Source: Maribacter sp. (GTDB lineage Bacteria; Bacteroidota; Bacteroidia; Flavobacteriales; Flavobacteriaceae). From it: 64,000 nt of DNA. Location of the stretch: the NCBI GenBank assembly GCA_002749285.1, contig PDPR01000013.1, positions 62,378 through 126,377 of the forward strand, read 5' to 3'. The notes under the pieces were generated by a model that did no database searches, was not told the origin of the DNA, and saw nothing but the letters and a program-made list of their open reading frames with translations. A program made the position numbers and the translations under genes. Below are positions 25,961-34,529 of this stretch, piece by piece. The stretch's first letter is position 1, and every line of letters starts with the position of its first letter.

Positions 25961-28687
25961 TCAATCGCCACTAATATTGGGGGCCAACCATTTTTCGACT
26001 TCCTCGATCGGCATTCCCTTGCGCTCGGCAAAATCCCTTACTTGGTCTTTTTTTATTTTCCCTAATCCGAAATATCGGGCCTTGGGATTTGCAAAATAGT
26101 ACCCACTTACACTTGCGGCAGGCCACATGGCCAAACTCTCGGTAAGCTCTACCCCTATTTTTTCCTTGACCCCCAAAACCTCCCATAGGGTCAACTTTTC
26201 CAAGTGGTCGGGACAGGCCGGGTAGCCCGGTGCCGGACGTATGCCCTTATAGGTTTCGTTTATCAGTTCCTCATTGCTCAATTCCTCATCCTTGTTATAG
26301 CCCCAGTACTTCACACGAACCTCCTTATGCAGATACTCTGCAAAGGCCTCTGCCAAACGATCGGATAAGGCCTTGATCAAAATAGCATTGTAATCATCGT
26401 GGTCCTCTACATATTTTGCGGCCAATTCGGCAGTACCAAATCCTGTACTTACACAAAAACACCCGATATAATCCTCTATTCCCTTATCCTTGGGCGCAAT
26501 GAAATCCGATAGGGCGAAATTAGGTGTCCCATCCCGTTTTTTCGATTGTTGCCTTAACGTACGGAAAACAAATTTTTCACCCTCCCCCTCTATTTCGATA
26601 TCATCCTCATGTATCGTATTGGCCTTAAACAGACCAAAGACAGCTTTTGCTTTCAGTGATTTATTCCGTAACACATCTTTCAACATTCCCTGTGCATCGG
26701 AAAACAGTTCCTTGGCCTGCTCACCGACGACCTTATCGGTCAAGATAGCCGGATACCTACCGTGCAGTTCCCAACTTCTAAAAAAAGGGGTCCAGTCTAT
26801 AAAGGGCAATAGTTCACTAAGGTCCAAATCCTCTATAACCTGAACACCCAAGGTTGCAGGCTTCACGATATTGGTGTCCTCCCAATCAATCTGGAATTTA
26901 TTCGCCCTTGCGTCTTCCAATGAACTATACTCCTTATTCCTCGCACGGTTCTTGAATTTATCCCGGAACGTTTCATAATTCAACTTTATCGATTTTTTAT
27001 AAGTGTCGGAAGTTTTTTCCTGCAGTAGATCCCCAACGACCGTCACTGCCCTGGATGCATCGTTTACATGGACCACCGCATTCTGGTACTCTATATCTAT
27101 TTTCACCGCAGTATGGGCCTTGCTCGTCGTGGCCCCCCCAATAAGCAAAGGCACGTTAAAATTCTGACGCTGCATTTCCTTGGCCAAAAACACCATCTCA
27201 TCCAATGAAGGGGTAATCAGGCCACTTAAACCGATAATGTCGACATTTTCCTTTTTTGCGGCCTCTATGATCTTTTCCGGAGGAACCATTACCCCTAAAT
27301 CGATAATCTCATAATTGTTACAGGCCAGAACAACACTCACTATATTTTTTCCAATATCGTGCACATCGCCCTTAACAGTCGCCATAAGGATCTTCCCTGC
27401 CGATCCCCCGGAAATCGCATCCGGATTGTTCTTCTTTTCCTCTTCAATATATGGCAAAAGATAGGCCACTGCTTTTTTCATGACCCGGGCCGATTTCACA
27501 ACCTGTGGCAAGAACATTTTCCCGCTTCCGAAAAGGTCGCCAACTACATTCATACCTGTCATCAAATGGCCTTCGATAACCTCTATGGGCTTGTCGACAC
27601 TTTTTCTGGCAGTTTCCACATCCTCTACGATATATTGGTCAATACCTTTTACCAAGGCACGGGTAATCCTATTCTGCAATGGTTCCTCGCGCCAAGATAG
27701 ATCGATCTTGTTTTCTTTGGCTTTCCCTACCACAGATTCCGCAAAATCGAGCAACCGCTCTGTGGCATCGTCCCTTCGGTCAAGAATCACGTCCTCTACA
27801 TGTTCCAACAAATCTTTTGGAATATCATCATAGACCTCCAACATGGTAGGGTTCACGATTCCCATATTCATTCCTGCCCTTATCGCATGGTACAGGAAAA
27901 CCGAATGCATAGCCTCCCTAACGGGGTTATTTCCCCGAAAGCTAAAGGAAACATTGCTTATTCCCCCACTGACATTGCTATAAGGCAGATTTTCCCTTAC
28001 CCATTTGGTAGCCTCGATAAAATCGATCGCATTCCGCCTATGTTCTTCCATTCCCGTTGCCACGGGGAATACATTCAAATCGAAAATAATATCCTCAGGG
28101 GCGAAACCCACTTCATTGACCAAAATATCATAAGATCGTTTGGCAATTTCGATCCTTCGGTCATAATTATCGGCCTGTCCCACTTCATCAAAGGCCATGA
28201 CGATAACGGCGGCGCCATAACGTCTTATCAGTTTCGCATGCTGTACAAATTGTTCCTTTCCTTCTTTAAGGCTTATGGAATTCACAACCGATTTTCCCTG
28301 AACGACCTGTAGCCCTGCCTCGATGATCTCCCATTTGGAGCTGTCGATCATAATGGGCACACGTGCAATATCGGGTTCTGCCATTAAAAGGTTCAGGAAC
28401 TTTACCATGGCCTCCTTGCCCTCGATCAAACCATCGTCCATGTTTATATCGATGACCTGGGCCCCACCTTCAACTTGATGACGGGCAACATCCAATGCCT
28501 CCTCGAATTCCCCCTCTTTGATAAGACGAAGGAACTTCCTTGACCCGGCCACATTGGTACGTTCCCCTACATTGATGAAATTACTTTCAGGAGTAACTAT
28601 CAGGGGTTCAAGACCACTAAGTTTCAGACATCTGTCCCCTTGATGACCGCCGACCCTTGATCGTGTGTTGGCCTCTTCATTCATCAT
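25961..28687 (-). CDS. metH: Methionine synthase, folate/B12/activation part
   Basis: This 908-residue protein holds the C-terminal modules of cobalamin-dependent methionine synthase: the methyl-THF-binding barrel (about 30-300), the helical cap, the B12-binding domain with the cobalt-ligand motif DVHDIG at about residue 442, and the SAM-dependent reactivation domain with [15 protein letters not shown] at about 817. The homocysteine-binding module is encoded by the gene upstream. Both parts have intact ends, so this is a natural two-gene arrangement seen in other Bacteroidetes. Confidence 0.95.
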   Translation of the reverse strand: MMNEEANTRSRVGGHQGDRCLKLSGLEPLIVTPESNFINVGERTNVAGSRKFLRLIKEGEFEEALDVARHQVEGGAQVIDINMDDGLIEGKEAMVKFLNLLMAEPDIARVPIMIDSSKWEIIEAGLQVVQGKSVVNSISLKEGKEQFVQHAKLIRRYGAAVIVMAFDEVGQADNYDRRIEIAKRSYDILVNEVGFAPEDIIFDLNVFPVATGMEEHRRNAIDFIEATKWVRENLPYSNVSGGISNVSFSFRGNNPVREAMHSVFLYHAIRAGMNMGIVNPTMLEVYDDIPKDLLEHVEDVILDRRDDATERLLDFAESVVGKAKENKIDLSWREEPLQNRITRALVKGIDQYIVEDVETARKSVDKPIEVIEGHLMTGMNVVGDLFGSGKMFLPQVVKSARVMKKAVAYLLPYIEEEKKNNPDAISGGSAGKILMATVKGDVHDIGKNIVSVVLACNNYEIIDLGVMVPPEKIIEAAKKENVDIIGLSGLITPSLDEMVFLAKEMQRQNFNVPLLIGGATTSKAHTAVKIDIEYQNAVVHVNDASRAVTVVGDLLQEKTSDTYKKSIKLNYETFRDKFKNRARNKEYSSLEDARANKFQIDWEDTNIVKPATLGVQVIEDLDLSELLPFIDWTPFFRSWELHGRYPAILTDKVVGEQAKELFSDAQGMLKDVLRNKSLKAKAVFGLFKANTIHEDDIEIEGEGEKFVFRTLRQQSKKRDGTPNFALSDFIAPKDKGIEDYIGCFCVSTGFGTAELAAKYVEDHDDYNAILIKALSDRLAEAFAEYLHKEVRVKYWGYNKDEELSNEELINETYKGIRPAPGYPACPDHLEKLTLWEVLGVKEKIGVELTESLAMWPAASVSGYYFANPKARYFGLGKIKKDQVRDFAERKGMPIEEVEKWLAPNISGD

Positions 28688-28853
28688 CGGATATTATTTT
28701 ATGCTAATTGATAAATTCATTTTGCGATTTATTGCCCTCTACCCTCTTTTCCCTAAGGATTTAAAACCTTTCTTATTCAAATATTCAAACAATCCTGATA
28801 CCCGGATATTCTTGGCCTATCCCCCCTATCTCCCCAGACCTTACATAACCCAA

Positions 28854-29852
28854 CTATATACCCCCGAACTTCCTAGGTCTATAGTCCTTCACCAATGCTT
28901 CCATGGCCGAAATATGTTCTGGGGTTGTCCCACAACAACCACCCACAATATTCACCAGACCCTTTTCCATATATTCCCTTATCTGGGAAGCCATTTGTTC
29001 TGCAGTTTCAACATACTCCCCAAAGGCATTTGGCAGACCTGCATTTGGGTGTGCGGAAACCGCAAAATCGGTTTTTGATGACAAGACTTCCAAATGGGGC
29101 ACTAATTGACTCGCCCCCAATGCACAATTAAAGCCTACCGAAAGAAGGGGCATATGCGATATGGAAATTAAAAATGCCTCCGCGGTTTGTCCGGACAAGG
29201 TCCTTCCCGAAGCATCGGTAATAGTACCGCTCACCATAACCGGAATATCGACATTCCGTTTTTCTTTCACCTCCTCTATGGCAAAAAGTGCCGCTTTTGC
29301 ATTTAAGGTGTCAAAAACAGTCTCAACAAGAAACAAATCAACACCCCCGTCTATCAAAGCCTCTATTTGTTGCCTGTAAGCCAATCGCAGATCATTGAAG
29401 GAAACGGCCCTGTACCCAGGATCGTTAACATCGGGGGACATACTTGCCGTTTTATTCGTAGGGCCGATACTACCTGCGACAAACCTAGGCTTATCAGGTT
29501 CTTCCGCCGTGAATCCATCTGCCACTTTTCTTGCAATTCGGGCAGCCTCATAGTTGAGTTCATATACCAGGTCCTCCATATGGTAATCGGCCATGGCTAT
29601 GCTCGTACATGAAAAGGTATTTGTCTCGATAATATCGGCACCGGCCTCAAGGTATTTTGCGTGGATAGTGGCAATGGCCTCTGGCTGTGTCAGGGATAAA
29701 AGGTCGTTATTACCCTGCAAGGGACTAGGCCAATCCTTGAATCGCTCCCCACGAAAATCAGCCTCGGTGAATTTATAACGCTGTAGCATGGTACCCATGG
29801 CACCGTCCAGAACCAAGATCCGATCCTTCAATATTTCCTTTATGTCTCCCAT
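28854..29852 (-). CDS. metH: Methionine synthase, homocysteine-binding part
   Basis: The product of about 332 residues is a homocysteine S-methyltransferase domain with the start [13 protein letters not shown] and the zinc cysteines in FNCALGA and [11 protein letters not shown]. It should work with the 908-residue downstream gene product as methionine synthase. Starts at ATG 29852 or 29867 are possible. The gap to the next gene is 166 bp. A SAM-I leader lies further upstream at 30085-30222. Confidence 0.92.
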   Translation of the reverse strand: MGDIKEILKDRILVLDGAMGTMLQRYKFTEADFRGERFKDWPSPLQGNNDLLSLTQPEAIATIHAKYLEAGADIIETNTFSCTSIAMADYHMEDLVYELNYEAARIARKVADGFTAEEPDKPRFVAGSIGPTNKTASMSPDVNDPGYRAVSFNDLRLAYRQQIEALIDGGVDLFLVETVFDTLNAKAALFAIEEVKEKRNVDIPVMVSGTITDASGRTLSGQTAEAFLISISHMPLLSVGFNCALGASQLVPHLEVLSSKTDFAVSAHPNAGLPNAFGEYVETAEQMASQIREYMEKGLVNIVGGCCGTTPEHISAMEALVKDYRPRKFGGI

Positions 29853-29864
29853 GCGTTCAGTTTG

Positions 29865-29872
29865 CAAAAATA
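29865..29872 (-). promoter_or_regulatory. Possible internal -7 box before metH
   Basis: The minus strand reads TATTTTTG followed by CAAACTG, an exact TAnnTTTG match 12 nt before the metH ATG at 29852. If used, it would bypass the riboswitch upstream. Confidence 0.3.
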
Positions 29873-30084
29873 TACTGTATTGTTTTTATCCTTATCTGCG
29901 TTGTCCCTTTTGACTGCCCCTACTGGACCCTAGGGCAACAATCCGCGGTGTCGTCATCCTTTTCCGGATTTCCAAGGTCTTGAAACCTTATGGCCGTTGT
30001 CCAAAAGGCACAGCGGAAAACCCGACCATCCACATAATAGGAACAGTAGCACACTATTTTTGTCTATCGACCAAGAAAAGGTGT

Positions 30085-30222
30085 AGGACGGATGTCTTTT
30101 ATAGGATATCTTTATCGCCTTAGCTGTGATAAATTTAGCCCTTTTTTCCGGTTTATGTACTAGGGAAAGGGTCGCCAAGGTTTCATTGGATCTAGTCCCC
30201 CCTGCCTTTCTTGATGGCTTCA
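30085..30222 (-). ncRNA. SAM-I (S-box) riboswitch upstream of metH
   Basis: The minus strand shows the S-box core in order: ATCAAGAAAGG, then CAATGAAACCTTGGCGACC, a P3 helix CCCTTT/AAAGGG, the joining segment GGGCTAAATT, and a P4 stem TTTATC/GATAAA. These are the conserved SAM-binding elements. The P1 helix is less clear than in the copy at 39398. It lies about 230 nt before metH. I see no obvious terminator downstream, so the mechanism may be different or distant. A 7-of-8 -7 box match lies at 30246-30253. Confidence 0.82.
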
Positions 30223-30245
30223 TCAACACACTAAAGAACTCCTTG

Positions 30246-30253
30246 CAAATAAA
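30246..30253 (-). promoter_or_regulatory. Possible -7 box for the metH SAM-I leader
   Basis: The minus strand reads TTTATTTG followed by CAAGG, a 7-of-8 match to TAnnTTTG, with a TTG about 20 nt upstream. Transcription would begin just before the riboswitch. Confidence 0.35.
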
Positions 30254-30518
30254 CGGTACTGTTTACTCAAAAACAAGGAATAACCTTAGTTTTAGGCCAT
30301 TGCCTGCCAATCATCCTTTTTGTCGACAGAAGGTTTTTGGCACTTCGTTTATTCTCTCGCCTTTTTATTCAAAATCCTACTTTGGTATATTCCAAAAAGC
30401 ATTCAAGTTGAGTACCATTTGGTTTATGTCTTCCAGAATGACTTTCCCAAAAGACCGCTGTTGGTTAAAATGACAATCCCCTCTATTATGCCTTATGGCA
30501 GGACCTGCTTGAAAAAAA
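30254..30518. other. Intergenic region after cysN, no gene seen
   Basis: This stretch between the cysN stop and the metH promoter contains only short spurious frames on both strands. No remnants of sulfite reductase or siroheme genes were found here. Confidence 0.45.
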
Positions 30519-31766
30519 TCAATTGATGAAACCCGCACCTACCGTATTGTTCGATTGTGTGTCTATTATAATAAAGGAGCCATTTGTCCTATGATCCTTA
30601 AAGGCATCAAAGAAAATGGGCCTGTTCAACTTAAAGGATACTTTGGCAATATCATTGATCTTAAGGGAGTCGACCCCTTCGTCGATACCTGAATAATCCG
30701 GATCGATCTTATGATGAATATTATCCACTTTGGCCAAGACCTTATTCACACCATGTTGTATGATATACTTACCGCCCACATTCAGGTTCTTGGAATCCAT
30801 CCAGGAAATAGTTGCCGTAAATCGCTTATCTATCTTCGGCATATCACCGACCTTCACCAACATATCACCCCGGCTTACATTAATCTCGTCCTCCAGGGTT
30901 ATGGTTACCGATGAACGCCTAGATGCTGTTTGGTATTTTCTGTCATGGAAATAGATTTCCTTGATCTTGGACCTGGTTTGGGAAGGCAATGCCACAACCT
31001 CATCGCCCACACTCAGCTCACCTCCGTACACCTTGCCCGCAAACCCCCTGAAATCATGGAACTCATCGGTTTTTGGCCGAATAACGTATTGCACAGGGAA
31101 TCTAGGAGTACCTGTATTAAATACATCCTTCCTGTCCAATTGCTCTAAATGATCCAACAGCGTCTGCCCCTTATACCAAGGCAAGTTGTCAGTCTTATGA
31201 ACCACGTTGTCCCCCTTAAGGGCGCTTATGGGAATAAAGGTTATTTTTTGTTCCTTATAATCCCGCTTATCCATTAAGGCCTTGAAATCGTTTTTTATGG
31301 CATTGTAGGTTTCTTCGGAATAATCGACCAGGTCCATTTTATTTATGGCAACAATGACATCTTTGATCCGTAACAGGTTGTTGATGAAAAAATGACGGTT
31401 TGTCTGTTCAATAACCCCTTTCCTTGCATCGATCAGAATAATTGCCGCTTGGGACGTTGAAGCCCCCGTAACCATATTCCTGGTATACTCCACATGGCCT
31501 GGGGTATCTGCTATGATATAGCTTTTATTGGGTGTTGAAAAATAGATATGGGCCACATCGATAGTTATCCCCTGTTCACGCTCCGCCACAAGTCCGTCCG
31601 TGGCCAAGGAGAAATCCAAATAATCATACCCTTTTTGTCTGCTGGTTTTCTCAATGGCCTCCAACTTGTCCGTGGTCAATGATTTGGTATCGTACAGGAT
31701 TCTTCCTATCAAGGTGCTTTTACCATCATCCACACTACCTGCCGTTGCAATTTTCAATACTTCCAT
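30519..31766 (-). CDS. cysN: Sulfate adenylyltransferase subunit 1 (GTPase)
   Basis: CysN couples GTP hydrolysis to the formation of adenylyl sulfate by CysD. The 415-residue protein has the P-loop GSVDDGKS (10-17), DTPGHVEYTRNM and NKMDLVD motifs and translation-factor-like beta-barrel domains. There is no fused C-terminal APS kinase (CysC). It is the last gene of the cys operon, 105 bp after cysD. Confidence 0.95.
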   Translation of the reverse strand: MEVLKIATAGSVDDGKSTLIGRILYDTKSLTTDKLEAIEKTSRQKGYDYLDFSLATDGLVAEREQGITIDVAHIYFSTPNKSYIIADTPGHVEYTRNMVTGASTSQAAIILIDARKGVIEQTNRHFFINNLLRIKDVIVAINKMDLVDYSEETYNAIKNDFKALMDKRDYKEQKITFIPISALKGDNVVHKTDNLPWYKGQTLLDHLEQLDRKDVFNTGTPRFPVQYVIRPKTDEFHDFRGFAGKVYGGELSVGDEVVALPSQTRSKIKEIYFHDRKYQTASRRSSVTITLEDEINVSRGDMLVKVGDMPKIDKRFTATISWMDSKNLNVGGKYIIQHGVNKVLAKVDNIHHKIDPDYSGIDEGVDSLKINDIAKVSFKLNRPIFFDAFKDHRTNGSFIIIDTQSNNTVGAGFIN

Positions 31767-31871
31767 CCTATTTTAACTATTAGCCTTTGACTGTTTACCC
31801 TCTGGCTTTATTACTTAATCGTTTTACGCTCATGGCCTATCGCCATAAACCAAATACTTAATTAGGCAATC

Positions 31872-32780
31872 CTAGAAATATCCTTGTTGCTTTCTTTTTT
31901 CCATGGCCGCTTCTGACCGTTTATCATCTATTCGCGCACCTCTTTCGGAGATGGTGGACTCCCGGATTTCCTGAACTACACTTGTAATATCCGAAGCTTC
32001 TGAAAAAACCGCTGCCGTACAGCTCATATCCCCTACTGTCCTAAAACGGACCAGTTCTTCCAACACCTCTTCATCTTCTTCTTGATATACATAATCGGAA
32101 TGTGACCAGATCATCCCATCTCTTAGGAAAACCTTTCTCTTATGGGCAAAATAGATGGATGGGATCTCAATACCCTCTTTTTCGATATAGGACCACACAT
32201 CCAATTCCGTCCAGTTACTGATAGGGAATACACGTACGTTTTGACCTAGATCGATCTGCCCGTTCAACATATCGAATAATTCGGGCCTTTGGTTTTTTTC
32301 ATCCCACTGGCCAAAATCGTCCCTCACGGAAAAAATACGTTCCTTGGCCCTAGCCTTTTCCTCATCACGTCTTGCTCCACCGATACAGGCATCGAACTTG
32401 AATTCCTCTATAGCGTCCAAAAGCGTGGTGGTCTGAAGGGCGTTTCTACTGGAATATCGTCCAGTCTCTTCCTTGACCCTTCCTTGGTCTATGGAATCCT
32501 GTACATTCCTTATAATCAATTCCAAACCGAGTTCTTTCACCAATCTATCCCGGAATTCGATGGTTTCCGGAAAATTATGCCCCGTGTCGATATGCATTAA
32601 CGGAAACGGGATCTTTGCTGGGTAGAAGGCTTTTTGCGCCAATCGCACCAAGGTTATGGAATCCTTTCCGCCAGAGAACAATAGAACAGGCCTCTCAAAC
32701 TGCGCCGCCACTTCCCGAATAATGTAAATGGCCTCGTTCTCCAATGGGTTAATGTGCGATGTATCTTTAATCAATGTCAT
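31872..32780 (-). CDS. cysD: Sulfate adenylyltransferase subunit 2
   Basis: CysD is the catalytic PP-loop subunit of ATP sulfurylase. The motif SGGKDS lies near residue 40 and the rest follows the family closely, for example the C-terminal EKRKQQGYF. The start at ATG 32780 (MTLIKDTSHINPLE) gives 302 residues. The longer open frame to 32906 overlaps cysH and is rejected. It lies 19 bp after cysH. Confidence 0.95.
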   Translation of the reverse strand: MTLIKDTSHINPLENEAIYIIREVAAQFERPVLLFSGGKDSITLVRLAQKAFYPAKIPFPLMHIDTGHNFPETIEFRDRLVKELGLELIIRNVQDSIDQGRVKEETGRYSSRNALQTTTLLDAIEEFKFDACIGGARRDEEKARAKERIFSVRDDFGQWDEKNQRPELFDMLNGQIDLGQNVRVFPISNWTELDVWSYIEKEGIEIPSIYFAHKRKVFLRDGMIWSHSDYVYQEEDEEVLEELVRFRTVGDMSCTAAVFSEASDITSVVQEIRESTISERGARIDDKRSEAAMEKRKQQGYF

Positions 32781-32799
32781 GCTGTTACTCTTTTTTCCA

Positions 32800-33423
32800 T
32801 TAAATGTGCAATCCACACTCACGGTTCCCAAGCACCTTGGTGGGGTCAAAATATGTATGTTCATTCGGTAGGTTTCCCTCCTCCAGATACGTATCCAATT
32901 GTTCATCTGCCCAGTAATAGAACGGACTAACTTTCAAAACCCCATCCTTGCCAAGACTAAAAATGTCCAAGGTATCCCTAAGGGCTGTCTGGCCTTTCCT
33001 CAAATTTGTAAACCAAACATCAGGTTCTATCTCTGCCATGGCCCTTCTAAAGGGTTCCAATTTCACTTGTTCGGTGAACTCGGCATGTCTTGGGTCATTT
33101 ATATCGGGAATACCCATAACAACATCGCGATGTGCGGCGGTTTGTTTGGGAACATATAATTTTATGTTCAAATTCAAAGTGGTAATCAATTCCTCGGCAT
33201 GGGCATAGGTTTGGGGGGTATTGTATCCCGTGTCACACCATACTATGGGAATATTCCTAGCCACTTGGGTAACCGCTTTGAGAATAGCAACCTCATAAGG
33301 CCTAAAATTCGTGGTGACCACGGGATTCCTCGAATGCGAAATGGCCCACAGGATTATCTCCTCTGGTTGGGCCTCCTTAAATTGGATATTGTATTTTTTG
33401 ATATTGTCCTCGGTAAAATCCAT
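32800..33423 (-). CDS. cysH: Phosphoadenylyl-sulfate / adenylyl-sulfate reductase
   Basis: CysH reduces activated sulfate to sulfite. The 207-residue protein ends with the catalytic motif ECGLHI. It has only two cysteines and lacks the paired Cys-Cys motifs that hold the 4Fe-4S cluster of APS reductases, so by sequence it groups with PAPS reductases. No APS kinase is in the window, so which activated sulfate it uses is open. It lies 26 bp after the DUF2061 gene and 19 bp before cysD. Confidence 0.9.
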   Translation of the reverse strand: MDFTEDNIKKYNIQFKEAQPEEIILWAISHSRNPVVTTNFRPYEVAILKAVTQVARNIPIVWCDTGYNTPQTYAHAEELITTLNLNIKLYVPKQTAAHRDVVMGIPDINDPRHAEFTEQVKLEPFRRAMAEIEPDVWFTNLRKGQTALRDTLDIFSLGKDGVLKVSPFYYWADEQLDTYLEEGNLPNEHTYFDPTKVLGNRECGLHI

Positions 33424-33449
33424 TGCTCAATTTTTTTAAAATCTGTATT

Positions 33450-33716
33450 TCACTTTTTACCCCAAGCAACAAGATTCCATGCCCTTTCGTGAAAAAAGTA
33501 TAAAATCATCTTGGTCACAAAATCAATTGAAGCTATAGAGGCCGCTATGGCAATCTCACCTGTCAAAAGGTAAGATACCAATAACGTATCCAACGTCCCA
33601 ACCATCCTCCAGCTCAACGCTTTTACTATACTGCGGACCGGACTTTCGGATTTCCTGTCGGTACCAAAATCACTTTTGGTCGTTTTTTTGTTCAAAATCA
33701 ATTGATCCGTAATCAT
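33450..33716 (-). CDS. DUF2061 membrane protein
   Basis: This 88-residue protein has one or two hydrophobic helices (MVGTLDTLLVSYLLTGEIAIAAS and FVTKMILYFFHERAW) and is a DUF2061 family member. The family often occurs beside sulfate assimilation genes in Bacteroidetes, but its role is unknown. The ATG at 33716 is chosen; a TTG at 33725 would also be in frame. It is the first gene of the cys operon, directly downstream of the palindrome at 33731-33753. Confidence 0.85.
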   Translation of the reverse strand: MITDQLILNKKTTKSDFGTDRKSESPVRSIVKALSWRMVGTLDTLLVSYLLTGEIAIAASIASIDFVTKMILYFFHERAWNLVAWGKK

Positions 33717-33730
33717 AAAACCCAATTTAT

Positions 33731-33753
33731 TACCCTACCAATCTGGTAGGGTA
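33731..33753. promoter_or_regulatory. Perfect inverted repeat, likely operator of the cys operon
   Basis: The arms TACCCTACCA and TGGTAGGGTA are exact complements separated by ATC. The repeat lies between the -7 box at 33756-33763 and the DUF2061 ATG at 33716, so a bound protein would block the transcription start. The best candidate binder is the Rrf2 regulator encoded at 33927-34337. There is no T run, so it is unlikely to be a terminator. Confidence 0.7.
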
Positions 33754-33755
33754 TG

Positions 33756-33763
33756 CAAATTTA
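33756..33763 (-). promoter_or_regulatory. -7 promoter box of the cys operon
   Basis: The minus strand reads TAAATTTG, an exact TAnnTTTG match, immediately upstream of the inverted repeat. The transcription start would fall inside the repeat. Confidence 0.55.
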
Positions 33764-33811
33764 GGATTATATATGAAAAAACATATCTTATAAATAAATA
33801 AATAGCATATA

Positions 33812-33832
33812 TACCCTATTGATTTATAGGTT
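33812..33832. promoter_or_regulatory. Possible second, weaker operator copy
   Basis: The sequence TACCCTATTGATTTATAGGT contains half-sites resembling the perfect repeat at 33731 (TACCCTA and TAGG). The symmetry is imperfect, so this is tentative. Confidence 0.3.
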
Positions 33833-33926
33833 GCTTATTTCCAAGACCATTGTCCACCAGCAACCACAGTCATCGGGAATTTTTCAAAATATTCGGGAAA
33901 TGTTGTATTTATTGGATTGACGGGAT

Positions 33927-34337
33927 TTACTTTATCAAATCTGCCAAGGTATTGTTACGATACACGGCCAATGCACTATCCCTAACCTGAAGCATTAATT
34001 TATACACGGAACAACTGGCCTCATCTGGACAATCCCTACATTTCTCATAAAAATTGAGACTTACACAGGGGACCATGGCTATGGGGCCTTCTAGAATACG
34101 GATTACGTCGGTCATTACGATATCATTGGGACCCTTAATGAGGTAATACCCACCTCCCTTGCCTTTTTTGGAACCTAAAAAACCCGACTTGCGAAGGGTC
34201 AAAAGAATACTTTCGAGAAATTTTTGGGAAATATTCTCATGCCTAGCAATCTCGGCTATCTGAACCGGTCTACTTTCTTCCAATGAAGCTAGGAAACTCA
34301 AAGCCTTTAAACCGTATTTTGTTTTCTTGGAAAGCAT
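33927..34337 (-). CDS. Rrf2-family transcriptional regulator
   Basis: The 136-residue protein has an N-terminal winged helix (TKYGLKALSFLA, QIAEIARHENISQKFLESIL) typical of Rrf2. The C-terminal segment has four cysteines in CVSLNFYEKCRDCPDEASC, which could bind an iron-sulfur cluster or sense thiols. Rrf2 proteins include IscR and the cysteine regulator CymR. Its position between the MetX fusion gene and the cys operon, and the operator-like repeat at 33731, suggest control of sulfate assimilation. Confidence 0.9.
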   Translation of the reverse strand: MLSKKTKYGLKALSFLASLEESRPVQIAEIARHENISQKFLESILLTLRKSGFLGSKKGKGGGYYLIKGPNDIVMTDVIRILEGPIAMVPCVSLNFYEKCRDCPDEASCSVYKLMLQVRDSALAVYRNNTLADLIK

Positions 34338-34529
34338 TTAGCGAATATATACAAAATCTTATACCCATTTCACCTATAGCAACAAAACTGATCCAAGACC
34401 TGCGCACAACATATTAAAACATTCCCTGAACCTACTGGCCAACCCGGACCGTTATTGATAATGGATGTATGATGATACTTTTATCAGCACCGAACTCTAT
34501 AAGTTGTTGCGAATGGTTTTTTTATACGA

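Noticed and set aside
25961..29852. metH as a single gene broken by a frameshift
   Set aside because: Both parts have complete domain ends and are separated by 166 bp of non-coding DNA. A two-gene MetH is usual in Bacteroidetes.
29954..30229. 91-codon minus-strand frame upstream of metH
   Set aside because: It runs through the conserved core of the SAM-I riboswitch, and its translation has no protein-like conservation pattern.
32781..32906. 42-residue N-terminal extension of cysD
   Set aside because: It overlaps the end of cysH in another frame and has no similarity to CysD; the ATG at 32780 fits the family.
33731..33753. The inverted repeat before DUF2061 as a terminator
   Set aside because: No T run follows on either strand, and it sits at a promoter rather than after a gene.
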